Below are positions 42,716-53,073 of a DNA stretch of 64,000 bases, piece by piece. This DNA is from Limnohabitans sp. 2KL-51 (lineage in GTDB: Bacteria; Pseudomonadota; Gammaproteobacteria; Burkholderiales; Burkholderiaceae_C): NCBI RefSeq assembly GCF_003063645.1, contig NZ_NESJ01000002.1, forward strand, positions 62,001 to 126,000, given 5' to 3'. The notes beneath the pieces are model-generated. The model ran no database searches. It worked only from the letters and a program-made list of their open reading frames with translations, and was not told where the DNA came from. The position numbers and the translations under genes are program-made. The first letter of the stretch is position 1, and every line of letters starts with the position of its first letter.

Positions 42716-43735
42716 ATGCTGGCGCGAATGATGCGCAATGTGAGTCTGATTTTTTGTGGCGCGGTCTTGGGCGGGCAGGCTTTGGCCGATCCATCTCACA
42801 GCGCTGCACATGTGGCCTTGTGGCCGACCATCCCCTTTGTGCGCGGCCAAGACCTGTGCCAATACCAGGACGCCTATGGCCGCACCCGCGCTCAACAGGC
42901 CAGCGACATGGTCCGTTTGTTGGGCGACTTGATCCGCGCCGGCGCAGAGCCCAAACAAGCACCTGAGTTGCTGCAGACCTTAGACAGCCTGATCGACCAA
43001 GGGCGTCAGAGGGCTACGGGCGGATTTGGCATGGACGTTTTGCTCGAAGGCAGTTTCAAGGCCGCGCTCGACCGGGTCTATGAACTGCACCATCCCCAAG
43101 TTCGCAAAGTCAGTTTCTTCAACCCCACGGCCCTGAGCGAGTTGGTGCGCGTGCTGCGCGCCCAGCAAAGACAGGGCAGCCTGGAAGCCAAACCGATCGA
43201 GGGTTTGACCGGCATGGCTTGGGGCACTTATTCCTTCAGCCCGGGATGCAAAGGCGATGTGCTGGTGACCCTGCACCTCGAAACCCAGACTGGACACAGC
43301 TTCAATTACCAGGCCCGGGGCATACCGGAATCGGTGATGGGACAAATCGCTTACCAAGTGTTCAGCCAGTTTCAAAAAACACACTTTCCAAGCCAAGTCA
43401 CTTACCAAGGAAAAACCTTGGAACTTTTAGGTGCGCCAGGCAACGTGCTGGGCACCACCAACTCGCCGCGCAAAGCCCAGTTCGCCTGTGAATGCATACA
43501 AGCCAGATTGCCCACCGTGGGTGAGTACATTTACCTGAATGAATTGGGCGACTGGAACGGCGGCGTGCGAAGCGACAAAGGCTTGTGGGCCCTGTCCCAA
43601 GAACGGGTGATGGCCCCGGAAATGCCCAACCCGTCGATGGTGCGATCGATCAAGGAATTCCAGTCGCCCGAAATCCGCTACTTCTGCGTGCGGCATGCGA
43701 TCGGGAAAAAAACCGCCACCCAGTGCAGCCCTTGA
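42716..43735 (+). CDS. Secreted protein of unknown function
   Basis: I do not recognise this 339-residue protein. It begins with a signal-peptide-like sequence (ARMMRNVSLIFCGAVLGGQA, then LADPSH with cleavage likely after ALA). The rest has no further transmembrane segment and only a few Cys (for example FACECIQ and FCVRHA). The region RIPFVRGQDLCQY-like start and the later GVRSDKGLWALSQ give no family clue. An ATG also exists at 42686 with a longer N-region, and neither has a strong ribosome site. It stands alone between fliJ and the SDR gene, so a flagellar link is not supported beyond position. Confidence 0.65.
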   Translation: MLARMMRNVSLIFCGAVLGGQALADPSHSAAHVALWPTIPFVRGQDLCQYQDAYGRTRAQQASDMVRLLGDLIRAGAEPKQAPELLQTLDSLIDQGRQRATGGFGMDVLLEGSFKAALDRVYELHHPQVRKVSFFNPTALSELVRVLRAQQRQGSLEAKPIEGLTGMAWGTYSFSPGCKGDVLVTLHLETQTGHSFNYQARGIPESVMGQIAYQVFSQFQKTHFPSQVTYQGKTLELLGAPGNVLGTTNSPRKAQFACECIQARLPTVGEYIYLNELGDWNGGVRSDKGLWALSQERVMAPEMPNPSMVRSIKEFQSPEIRYFCVRHAIGKKTATQCSP

Positions 43736-43832
43736 ACAAGCCTTTCGCAAGGGTCTTCACTGAGGTCCAAGGGTGATTTAACGTGCCAAAATTGCAAACA
43801 ATTCCACTCACCCGCATTCCAGCCAACACGCC

Positions 43833-44660
43833 ATGCCCTCGTTCCAATGCGCCGTCATCACAGGAGCCTGCGGGGGCTTAGGGCAAAGTTTGGCGCGGCA
43901 GTTGTTGGGCTCGGGTGCGCAGGTCGCGCTGGTGGGCCTGAACCACGATACCTTGAAAGCCTTGCAGGCACTGGCCCCCGAGCGCTGCCGCATTTACACC
44001 CCCGACGTGTCCAACGCCCAGGCCATTCAGGCCATGGCCGCAGACTGCTTGAAACACTGGGGCGCGCCCGATCTGGTGATCGCCAATGCCGGTGTGGCCG
44101 GCGGTTTTGAAACCAGCGACCCGGCCGATCTGGCCGTGATGCGCCGCATGTTGGAGATCAACCTGCTTGGCGTGGCCACCACGTTCCAACCCTTCCTGCA
44201 GGCCATGCTGGACAGTCAGCGCCCTGCTGCGCTGGTGGGCGTGGCCAGCGTGGCGGGCTGGCGCGGCATGCCGGGCAATGGGGCTTATTGCGCCAGCAAA
44301 GCCGGGCTGATCGCTTACTTGCAAAGCCTGCGGGCAGAGTTGCGCCCCAGCCAGCTCACGGTGCACACCATCAGCCCAGGCTATTTGCGCACAGCGCTCA
44401 CGGCGGGCAACACCTTTGCCATGCCAGGACTGCTGGAGCCCGATGAAGCGGCCCGCGACTTGCTTCGCGGCGTGGCGCAAGGCCGCGAACACATTGTTTT
44501 GCCACGCCGCATCGGTTGGCTGTCGCAAGCCCTGTCGCTGTTGCCCGCCCGCTGGCACGACCGCATCTTGCTGGGCCAGCCCCGCAAACCCCGCGCCCAC
44601 CAAGCCGGAGCCACACCGATCCCTGGCCTTTCTGACACCCCTCTCCAACGCACCTTATGA
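43833..44660 (+). CDS. Short-chain dehydrogenase/reductase
   Basis: The 275-residue NAD(P)-dependent oxidoreductase has the classical SDR nucleotide motif TGACGGLG near residues 10-17 and NAG at IANAGVAGG. The catalytic Ser is in GVASVAGW and the Tyr/Lys pair in YCASK (about residues 151-155). The tail after residue 240 is Pro/Arg rich. It starts a run of closely spaced or overlapping catabolic genes, and its stop overlaps the next ATG by four bases. The substrate is not visible; a hydroxyl or carbonyl intermediate of the same pathway is likely. Confidence 0.88.
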   Translation: MPSFQCAVITGACGGLGQSLARQLLGSGAQVALVGLNHDTLKALQALAPERCRIYTPDVSNAQAIQAMAADCLKHWGAPDLVIANAGVAGGFETSDPADLAVMRRMLEINLLGVATTFQPFLQAMLDSQRPAALVGVASVAGWRGMPGNGAYCASKAGLIAYLQSLRAELRPSQLTVHTISPGYLRTALTAGNTFAMPGLLEPDEAARDLLRGVAQGREHIVLPRRIGWLSQALSLLPARWHDRILLGQPRKPRAHQAGATPIPGLSDTPLQRTL

Positions 44661-45970
44661 GCATGGCCACACAGCAACAATTCGCCTTGATTGGCGCAGG
44701 CCCCGCCGGCCTGGCCGGGGCACGGGCCCTGAGCAAACACGGCATCGCATTCCAGGGATTTGAAGCCCACACCGACGTCGGCGGTTTGTGGAACATCGGC
44801 AATGAGCGCTCGACCGTGTACGAGTCGGCCCACTTGATCTCCAGCAAACGGACCACCGAGTTCAAGGAATTCCCCATGCCAGGCGGCACGGCCGATTACC
44901 CCAGCCACCGCGAGTTGCTCGCGTACTTCCAAGCCTATGCCCAGCACTTTGACCTGAAGCGCCATTTCCGCTTTGGTGTGCGGGTGAAACAGGTCGAACC
45001 CGTGAGCGATGCGCCCGACACGTTGTGGCGCGTGACCCTGGATGTCGGCGGGGGGCAACTGGAAACCCACGACTACAAAGGTGTGGTGATCGCCAATGGC
45101 ATCCTGGCCGAACCCAACATGCCCAAATGGCCAGGCCAGTTCAGCGGGCAGTTGCTGCACACCTCGGCCTACAAAAAGGCCGAACACTTCAAAGGCCAGC
45201 GCGTGCTGATCGTGGGCGCGGGCAACTCGGGCTGCGACATCGCGGTGGACGCGGTGCACCACGCGCAAAGCGTGGACATCTCGGTGCGCCGGGGCTATTA
45301 CTTCGTGCCCAAATATGTCTTTGGCCTGCCCGCCGACACCGTGGGGGGCAAAACCAAACTGCCGCGCTGGCTCAAACAAAAAGTCGACAGCACCCTGCTC
45401 AAGTGGTTCACCGGCGACCCGGTGCGCTTTGGCTTTCCGAAACCCGACTACAAAATGTACGAGTCGCACCCCATCGTGAACTCGCTCATCCTGCACCACA
45501 TTGGCCATGGCGACGTGAAGGTGCAGCCCGATGTGGATCGACTCGATGGCCACACCGTTCACTTCAAAGACGGCAGCCAAGCCGACTACGATCTGGTCAT
45601 GGCGGCCACCGGCTACAAGCTGCACTACCCCTTCATCAACAACGCCCTGCTCAACTGGCAAGGCATGTCACCCCAGTTGTACCTGAACATTTTTGCGCCC
45701 CGCTTTGACCGCCTGGCCGTGTTGGGCATGGTCGAGGCGGCGGGCCTGGGCTGGGAAGGCCGCGCCGAGCAGGCCGAAGTGATGGCGCTGTACTTCAAAG
45801 GCCTGGACGCGGGCCAGGCCAAGGCGCTGGCGTTTTCCAAAGCGCGCCAAGGCCCCTCGCCCGATTTGTCGGGCGGTTACCGCTACCTGAAGGTTGAGCG
45901 CATGGCCTGTTACGTCAACAAGGATGTTTACCGAGACACCATGCGCCAAACCGCCGCCGAGCTGGCCTGA
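44657..45970 (+). CDS. Flavin-containing monooxygenase (FMO-like)
   Basis: The 437-residue flavoprotein has an FAD-binding GAGPAG motif near residues 12-17 and GGLWNIG. The FMO-type fingerprint FSGQLLHTSAYKK lies near residues 159-171 and ends in Tyr-Lys, where a Baeyer-Villiger enzyme would have Trp. The NADPH motif GAGNSG is near 182-187, and AATGYKLHYPF follows later. It should oxygenate a small hydrophobic or heteroatom-containing substrate. It overlaps the SDR gene by four bases and precedes a transporter gene by 27 bases. Whether it acts as N-, S- or Baeyer-Villiger oxygenase cannot be told. Confidence 0.85.
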   Translation: MSMATQQQFALIGAGPAGLAGARALSKHGIAFQGFEAHTDVGGLWNIGNERSTVYESAHLISSKRTTEFKEFPMPGGTADYPSHRELLAYFQAYAQHFDLKRHFRFGVRVKQVEPVSDAPDTLWRVTLDVGGGQLETHDYKGVVIANGILAEPNMPKWPGQFSGQLLHTSAYKKAEHFKGQRVLIVGAGNSGCDIAVDAVHHAQSVDISVRRGYYFVPKYVFGLPADTVGGKTKLPRWLKQKVDSTLLKWFTGDPVRFGFPKPDYKMYESHPIVNSLILHHIGHGDVKVQPDVDRLDGHTVHFKDGSQADYDLVMAATGYKLHYPFINNALLNWQGMSPQLYLNIFAPRFDRLAVLGMVEAAGLGWEGRAEQAEVMALYFKGLDAGQAKALAFSKARQGPSPDLSGGYRYLKVERMACYVNKDVYRDTMRQTAAELA

Positions 45971-45997
45971 GCCCCCTCCTCCTTCACGAAAGCCCCC

Positions 45998-46930
45998 ATG
46001 CTGCCTGTCGACGAAATCCGCCTGAATTTCAACCCTGCCTCGCTGGCCCTGCTCAACGGCGTGCTGGCTTTTTTGATGTTCGGCATCGCGCTGGACACGC
46101 GCCTGGACGACTTTCGCCGCTTGCTGCGCATGCCCATGGCCTTTGCCGTGGGCATTGGGGCGCAGTTCCTGCTCTTGCCCGCCATCACCTATGGGCTGAC
46201 CCTGGTGCTGCAGCCATCACCCAGCATTGCCTTGGGCATGATCCTGATCGCCTGCTGCCCGCCGGGCAATGTCAGCAACATCCTCACACACCGGGCCAAG
46301 GGCAATGTGGCCCTGAGCGTGTCGATGACGGCCGTGTCCAATGCCATCGCCATAGTTGCCATGCCGCTGAACTTCGCGTTTTGGGGTGGCTTGCACCCCA
46401 CGGGCTCCAAGTTGTTGACCAGCATCGCTTTGGATCCGGTGCAAATGTTTGCGCACATCCTGCTCATCATCGGCATTCCTTTCGTGCTGGGCCTGCTGTG
46501 CATCCGCTATGTGCCGGTCTGGACCGAGCGCTTCAAAAAGCCGCTGCGCATCATCAGTTTCATGGCCCTGATTGGTTTCATCGTGGCCGCCATTGCGGGC
46601 AACTGGCGCTACTTTTTGGACTATGTGGGCCTGGTGCTGGTGGCCGTCATCTTGCACGACACGCTGGCCTTTGGCACCGGTTGGGTGTGTGCCAAGGCCG
46701 CCCGATTGTCCGATTACGACAGCCGCGCACTGTCGATTGAAGTGGGCATCCGCAATGCAGGTCTGGGCCTGGTGCTGATTTTCAGTTTTTTTGACGGCTT
46801 GGGCGGTATGGCCGTGGTGGCGGGCGTTTGGGGCTTTTGGGACATCATCGCCGGACTGTTGCTGGCGGGCTGGTGGGCACGCAGGCCACTGGACGGCGTT
46901 GCCGCTCAGCGGCCCGGCACCGCCGAATGA
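45998..46930 (+). CDS. Bile acid:sodium symporter family transporter
   Basis: The 310-residue membrane protein has about nine hydrophobic segments and the BASS signature region: MFGIALDTRLDDFRRLLRMP near residues 24-43 and ILIACCPPGNVSNILTHRAK near 84-103. EVGIRNAGLGLVLIFSFFD lies near the C-terminus. BASS members couple sodium to uptake of organic acids such as bile salts, pantothenate or small carboxylates. Its place in a catabolic gene run suggests it imports the pathway substrate. The stop overlaps the next start by four bases. Confidence 0.85.
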   Translation: MLPVDEIRLNFNPASLALLNGVLAFLMFGIALDTRLDDFRRLLRMPMAFAVGIGAQFLLLPAITYGLTLVLQPSPSIALGMILIACCPPGNVSNILTHRAKGNVALSVSMTAVSNAIAIVAMPLNFAFWGGLHPTGSKLLTSIALDPVQMFAHILLIIGIPFVLGLLCIRYVPVWTERFKKPLRIISFMALIGFIVAAIAGNWRYFLDYVGLVLVAVILHDTLAFGTGWVCAKAARLSDYDSRALSIEVGIRNAGLGLVLIFSFFDGLGGMAVVAGVWGFWDIIAGLLLAGWWARRPLDGVAAQRPGTAE

Positions 46931-47946
46931 TCAGGCCATGCCCTCAGCGTGCGCAGCGGGTTTTGGTCACGGGCGCCTCGGGCTTTCTGGGCCAAGGGCT
47001 GATCAGCCAGCTGGCCCAGCAAGGTGACTGCGAAGCCGTGATCGCGGTTGACGTGCGCGAAGTGCCTGCTGGGCAGCGCCTGCCTGGCATCACCTACCTC
47101 ACGCAAGACGTGCGAGACCCGACCCTGGCCGAGACTGTGGCGGCGCACCGCATCGACACCCTGGTGCACCTGGCCGCCATCGTCACGCCCGGCAAAGACG
47201 CCAACCGCGCCTTCGAATACTCGGTCGACGTGGAAGGCACGCGCAACGTTTTGCAAGCGTGCGTGGCGCATGGTGTGCAGCACATCGTGGTCTCGTCCAG
47301 CGGCGCGGCCTATGGTTACCACGCCGACAACCCTGCCTGGCTCTCCGAAGACATGCCCCTGCGCGGCAACGAGAGCTTTGCCTACAGCCACCACAAACGC
47401 CTGGTCGAAGAGATGCTGGCGCAGCACCGCCAAACCCACCCGCAGCTGCAGCAAACGGTGCTGCGCATCGGCACCATCCTGGGCGAGCGGGTGGACAACC
47501 AGATCACCGCGCTGTTTGAAAAACCCCGCTTGCTGGCCATCCAGGGCTCGGACAGCCCCTTCGTCTTCATCTGGGACGAAGACGTGACCGGGGCCATCGT
47601 GCACGCCCTGAGCGGCCAAGCACCCAGTGGCTGCTTCAACCTGGCGGGTGATGGAGCCTTGACGATTTTTGACATTGCACAGCGGCTGAACAAACGCCCG
47701 CGTGTGCTGCCCGCCTGGATCTTGAAAACCGCTTTGTTCATTGGCCACCGACTGGGCATCAGCCGCTATGGCCCAGAACAACTCGACTTTCTGCGCTTCC
47801 GGCCTGTGTTGCTGAACACGGCACTCAAAACCCGGTTTGGCTACACGCCCCACAAAACCAGCGCCCAAGCTTTGGAGGCCTTGATCAGCGCACGAGAAAC
47901 GCTGCGACCGATCCGCAATCCCTTAAAGCCCGGGATTGGGCGCTGA
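46927..47946 (+). CDS. NAD-dependent epimerase/dehydratase (extended SDR)
   Basis: The 339-residue product has the extended-SDR motif TGASGFLG near residues 16-23 and LVHLAAIVTPGKD, where a GxxxxA-type catalytic area begins. The catalytic Ser lies in IVVSSSGAAYG, and Tyr/Lys in YSHHK near residues 156-160. It may act on a sugar nucleotide, or as a 3-beta-hydroxysteroid or aldehyde reductase like other members of catabolic clusters. I chose the ATG at 46927, which overlaps the transporter stop (ATGA). The longer frame lies inside the transporter gene. Confidence 0.85.
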   Translation: MIRPCPQRAQRVLVTGASGFLGQGLISQLAQQGDCEAVIAVDVREVPAGQRLPGITYLTQDVRDPTLAETVAAHRIDTLVHLAAIVTPGKDANRAFEYSVDVEGTRNVLQACVAHGVQHIVVSSSGAAYGYHADNPAWLSEDMPLRGNESFAYSHHKRLVEEMLAQHRQTHPQLQQTVLRIGTILGERVDNQITALFEKPRLLAIQGSDSPFVFIWDEDVTGAIVHALSGQAPSGCFNLAGDGALTIFDIAQRLNKRPRVLPAWILKTALFIGHRLGISRYGPEQLDFLRFRPVLLNTALKTRFGYTPHKTSAQALEALISARETLRPIRNPLKPGIGR

Positions 47947-48013
47947 CTGCCATGTTGCATTCAGACAAAGCTTGACCGAAGATACTGTCTTACCTTTGCA
48001 ACGAGAGACAAGC

Positions 48014-48985
48014 ATGACCATCAACCGCCGCCAGGTGCTGACCGCCACCACCGCACTGCTCAGTGCGCCAGTGTGGGCTCAGTCCAGTACTTTCCCTAAC
48101 CGTCCGATTCGCATCGTGCCCTTTGGCACGGCGGGCGGGCCCATCGATGCGCTGGCCAGAGCCTATGGCGAAAAACTGCAACAACGGTGGGGTCAGTCGA
48201 TCATCGTCGACGCCAAGCCCGGTGCCAGCGGCATCATTGCGGCCGATTTTGTGGCCAAGTCCGCACCCGACGGTTACACGGTCATGATGACGCTGCCGCT
48301 GACCCATGTGAACAACGCCATTTTGCAAGCGAAGCTGCCCTATGACCCAGTCAAAGACTTCACCCCGCTGTCCATGCTGGCCACTGGCGGCCCCATGCTG
48401 GTGGCACGGGCCAATGCACCGTTCAACAACCTCAAGGAATTCGTGGAGTTTGCCAAGAAGAAAGGCGCCATGTCCTTTGGCACCTGGGGCAACGGCTCCA
48501 GCGCCCACTTGTTTGGTGAGTTGCTCAAACGCCAAGCTGGCCTGAACCTGGTGCATGCGGCCTACAAATCCGAAGCCGCTGCGCACAACGACTTGTTCGG
48601 TGATCTGCTCGACTTTGCTTGGGCCAACCCGTCCACAGCCAAGGCCCAAACCCAGGGTGGCCGAATGAAAGTCATTGGCATTGCAGGCACCCGCCGGGTC
48701 TCCAGCATGCCGCAAGTGCCCACCTTCAAGGAGCAAGGCTTCCAGGGCTTTGACGTGGACAGTTGGATTGGCATGTACGCCCCGGCCGGTTTGAGTACTG
48801 AGATTCAGAACACCTGGGTCACGGCCCTGCGGGAAATCACCCTGATGCCTGAGATTCAGGCCCGCCTGAGCGCCTTTGGTTTTGAACCACTGGGCAATAC
48901 GCCCGCGCAATTCATGGAGGTCTTCAAAGCAGATTACCCCCGGGTCTCCGAACTGATCAAAGCCGCAGGCGTGACCCCCAACTGA
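48014..48985 (+). CDS. Bug/TctC family periplasmic solute-binding protein
   Basis: The 323-residue protein has a signal peptide with an RR-containing N-region (MTINRRQVLTATTALLSAPV, then WAQ) and the Bug-family start FPNRPIRIVPFGTAGGPIDA. GQSIIVDAKPGASGIIAADF and the C-terminal GNTPAQFMEVFKADYPRVSE region follow. Bug proteins bind organic acids and are very numerous in Comamonadaceae and Burkholderiaceae. No TctA/TctB membrane genes are next to it. The start has GACAAGC in front. It lies between the epimerase and the Rieske oxygenase genes and may bind the pathway substrate or act as a sensor. Confidence 0.92.
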   Translation: MTINRRQVLTATTALLSAPVWAQSSTFPNRPIRIVPFGTAGGPIDALARAYGEKLQQRWGQSIIVDAKPGASGIIAADFVAKSAPDGYTVMMTLPLTHVNNAILQAKLPYDPVKDFTPLSMLATGGPMLVARANAPFNNLKEFVEFAKKKGAMSFGTWGNGSSAHLFGELLKRQAGLNLVHAAYKSEAAAHNDLFGDLLDFAWANPSTAKAQTQGGRMKVIGIAGTRRVSSMPQVPTFKEQGFQGFDVDSWIGMYAPAGLSTEIQNTWVTALREITLMPEIQARLSAFGFEPLGNTPAQFMEVFKADYPRVSELIKAAGVTPN

Positions 48986-48998
48986 AACCCCACACCCC

Positions 48999-50192
48999 AT
49001 GAGCAAAATCATCCCCTTGGTGCCCGTTGACACTGGCACGGCTTACGGCCGCCCCGCCCCCAGCCATTTGAAAAACATGACCGAAGTGGGGCCCGGCACC
49101 CCGATGGGCGAGTTGTTGCGCCGTTATTGGCACCCCATTGGCCTGAGCGGCGACGCCACAGCCACGCCCAAAAAAGTCCGTGTGCTGGGCGAAGACCTGA
49201 TCCTGTTTCGCAACCTGTCGGGGCAGCCGGGCTTGCTTTACCCGCACTGCATGCACAGGGGCACATCGCTTTTCTACGGCAAAGTCGACGCAACCGGCAT
49301 TCGTTGCTGCTACCACGGCTGGAAATTCGATGCCACCGGCCATTGCCTGGACCAGCCGTGTGAGCCCGATGGCGGTCGCTTCAAAGACAAAGTGCGCCAG
49401 CCCTGGTATCCGCTGCAAGAGCACTACGGGCTGATTTGGGCCTACATGGGGCCACCCGACAAAAAGCCCGTGTTGCCCACCTATGAATGCCTGGACCAGT
49501 TGGACGAAGACGAGTTTTTGGAGGCCGACGACAGCAGCATCGGCGGTGGCGGCCCCCGCGTCATTCCCTGCAACTGGATGCAGCATTACGAAAACCTGGT
49601 CGATCCCTTTCACGTCGTCATCTTGCATGCGTCCTTCAGTGGCACGCAGTTTGTGGAAGAAATGGCCGTGATGCCCGAGGTCAACTGGGAAAACACAGCA
49701 TCGGGTGTTCGGACCATTTCCATGCGCCATCTGCCAGATGGCCGTTCTTTCAAACGGATCAGCGAAGCGGGGCTGCCCACACTGCGCGTGATCCCCAGCC
49801 CCAAAGTTGGCCGCATGGGCCGGGTTGAGTCCATCGGCTGGATCCTGCCGATCGACGACCACAGTTTCCGGATTTTTGTGGTCGGGCGTGTGCGGGAACA
49901 AGGCGAGTTGTCACGCATGCGCACCCGCATGAACGGCAAGCTGTGGGAAGAGATGAGCGAAGAGGAACACCAGATGTTTCCCAACGACGTGGAAGCCATG
50001 GTCAGCCAGGGCGTGATCGCCCACCATTCCGACGAGCATCTGGCCACCAGCGACCGAGGCATCGTGATGCTGCGCAGAATGCTGATGCAACAGTTGGATG
50101 TCGTTGCTGCCGGCGGTGACCCAGCGGGTGTGCACTTCGATGCCCATACGCCTGGTGTGCACTTCACGTCTGGCAATTTTCTGCTGGACTGA
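48999..50192 (+). CDS. Rieske 2Fe-2S aromatic ring-hydroxylating oxygenase, large subunit
   Basis: The 397-residue enzyme has a Rieske centre (Cys84-x-His86 and Cys103-x-x-His106, in HCMHRG and CCYHGW). A catalytic domain follows, with ENLVDPFHVVILH near residues 197-209 carrying the mononuclear iron ligands. It resembles the phthalate 4,5-dioxygenase/vanillate demethylase type of one-subunit oxygenases. A ferredoxin-reductase partner is not next to it and must be elsewhere. It is the last gene of the rightward catabolic run and converges on the iclR-type gene. The aromatic substrate is unknown. Confidence 0.88.
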   Translation: MSKIIPLVPVDTGTAYGRPAPSHLKNMTEVGPGTPMGELLRRYWHPIGLSGDATATPKKVRVLGEDLILFRNLSGQPGLLYPHCMHRGTSLFYGKVDATGIRCCYHGWKFDATGHCLDQPCEPDGGRFKDKVRQPWYPLQEHYGLIWAYMGPPDKKPVLPTYECLDQLDEDEFLEADDSSIGGGGPRVIPCNWMQHYENLVDPFHVVILHASFSGTQFVEEMAVMPEVNWENTASGVRTISMRHLPDGRSFKRISEAGLPTLRVIPSPKVGRMGRVESIGWILPIDDHSFRIFVVGRVREQGELSRMRTRMNGKLWEEMSEEEHQMFPNDVEAMVSQGVIAHHSDEHLATSDRGIVMLRRMLMQQLDVVAAGGDPAGVHFDAHTPGVHFTSGNFLLD

Positions 50193-50204
50193 TTCTCAAC
50201 AAAG

Positions 50205-50975
50205 TCACAACAAAGGGCGCAACTCCCGCGCAGCTTGCAGCAGCAGTGGCAGCCACTGGCGCTGCACCGCTGCGTCGCTCAATTGCTCGGCCGTGCCCAC
50301 TACGTTGAGTGCCGCCAAGGTCTGGCCCTGCATGTTGCGCAGCGGCACGGCCAGCGCGTGGATGCCCAGCTCGTGGCCATCGCGGGCCAAGCAGTGGTCA
50401 GACTGCCGAACCTGCGCGATCAGGGCCTTGAACTGGGTGGCGTTCACCTCGGTTTGCGGCGTGATCCGGGCCAGCTCCCGCCCTTTGAGCCATGCGGCGA
50501 AATCGGCCTTGGACAAATTGGCCAGCAGCACCCGACCGGTGGACGTGGCATGCGCAGGCAAACGTGCCCCCAGGTGCAGGCCATAGGCCAAATGCCGCAC
50601 CGGCTCGGCCGCGCCAGCGCTGCGGGCCACGATGACACATTCATCACCATCGCGCACCACCGCGCTGAAGGCCGCTTGCGTTTGCTGCGCCAAGCGGTTG
50701 AGCGTGGGCTGCAGCGTGCGTGGCAAGCGCGAAGTGGCCATGTAGCTGCCCGCAAAGCGAAGCACGCGCGCCGACAACCAATAGTGGCTGCCGTCGGTCT
50801 CCAAATAACCCAGCTCGGCCAGCGTGAGCAAGTGCCGCCGCGCCGCCGCCCGCGTAATGCCCGTGCGCTGCGCGGCCAGTGTCGCATTCAGGCGCTGGCG
50901 CTCGGTGTCAAAAGCCTCCAGCACGGCCAGGCCCTTAGCCAAGCCTTCGATGTAGTCGGCTTTCGCAAGGGTCAT
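50205..50975 (-). CDS. IclR-family regulator, probable PobR-type
   Basis: The 256-residue protein has an N-terminal winged helix (RTGITRAAARRHLLTLAELG near residues 37-56, then YLETDG) and a C-terminal IclR effector domain with DECVIVARSAGAAEPVRHLA and LPAHATSTGRVLLANL. Its closest visible theme is the PcaR/PobR/PcaU subgroup that controls protocatechuate and 4-hydroxybenzoate genes. It is divergent from pobA, with repeated ATCGCACAAA elements in between, which supports a PobR role. The gene ends 12 bases from the end of the convergent Rieske gene. Confidence 0.85.
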   Translation of the reverse strand: MTLAKADYIEGLAKGLAVLEAFDTERQRLNATLAAQRTGITRAAARRHLLTLAELGYLETDGSHYWLSARVLRFAGSYMATSRLPRTLQPTLNRLAQQTQAAFSAVVRDGDECVIVARSAGAAEPVRHLAYGLHLGARLPAHATSTGRVLLANLSKADFAAWLKGRELARITPQTEVNATQFKALIAQVRQSDHCLARDGHELGIHALAVPLRNMQGQTLAALNVVGTAEQLSDAAVQRQWLPLLLQAARELRPLL

Positions 50976-51034
50976 GGGGGCAGCTCCAAAAAAACATGTC
51001 GGACCTGAAGGCCCGACCTAAAAAATCATTTTGA

Positions 51035-52363
<1,329 letters not shown>

Positions 52364-52394
52364 TGAGCGCCCAGGGGCATGACAGCCCCGCGGC

Positions 52395-53036
52395 TCAGAC
52401 ACCGGCGCGGCTTGCTTTCCATGCCCCGAACATGGCGATCAGGCCCGGCACGATGATCAAAGCCCAGATGATCTTGCTCAGATGCTGCTGCACGATCGGC
52501 AGGTTGCCAAACAGGTAACCCACCGACAGCAGACCCACCACCCAAATCACCGCGCCCACCACATTGAAGAAGCTGAATTTGCTGCGCGTCATCTCGGCAA
52601 CGCCTGCCACAAAGGGCACAAAGGTGCGCACAAACGGCATGAAACGCGCCAGGATGATGGTGATGCCGCCGTATTTTTCGTAAAAAGCGTGGGCCTGGTC
52701 AAAGCCCCGGCGGCTGAAAAACCGCGACTCTTCCCACTGGAACACCCGAGGGCCAAAGTAGCGCCCGATGGTGTAGTTGGTCTGGTCGCCCAAAATGGCC
52801 GCTGCCAGCAGCAGGCCCATGACCAAGGGCAGGTTCATCAAACCCGCGCCACACATGGCCCCCACAATGAAGAGCAGCGAGTCGCCTGGCAAAAACGGCA
52901 TGACCACCACGCCGGTTTCCACAAAGATGATGAGGAACAGCAGGGCATAGACCCAGGCCCCATATTGAGCGACAAAGGCCTCCAAATAACGGTCGACGTG
53001 GAGGATGAAATCAACGAGTTGCAAAAGAATGTCCAT
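52395..53036 (-). CDS. DedA family membrane protein
   Basis: The 213-residue membrane protein is of the DedA/SNARE-associated family, which helps move lipid carriers across the inner membrane. Visible features are FVETGVVVMPFLPGDSLLFI near residues 39-58, LGDQTNYTIGRYFGPRVF, and the conserved GGITIILARFMPFVRTFVPF block with the key Arg residues, followed by more hydrophobic helices. I chose the ATG at 53034-53036 over an earlier start at 53057, because the latter adds only a short charged tag. The gene is divergent from mutL, 37 bases away. Confidence 0.92.
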   Translation of the reverse strand: MDILLQLVDFILHVDRYLEAFVAQYGAWVYALLFLIIFVETGVVVMPFLPGDSLLFIVGAMCGAGLMNLPLVMGLLLAAAILGDQTNYTIGRYFGPRVFQWEESRFFSRRGFDQAHAFYEKYGGITIILARFMPFVRTFVPFVAGVAEMTRSKFSFFNVVGAVIWVVGLLSVGYLFGNLPIVQQHLSKIIWALIIVPGLIAMFGAWKASRAGV

Positions 53037-53073
53037 GCGCCGATTATCCCTGCCCAAGCCCTAAAATCAGACA

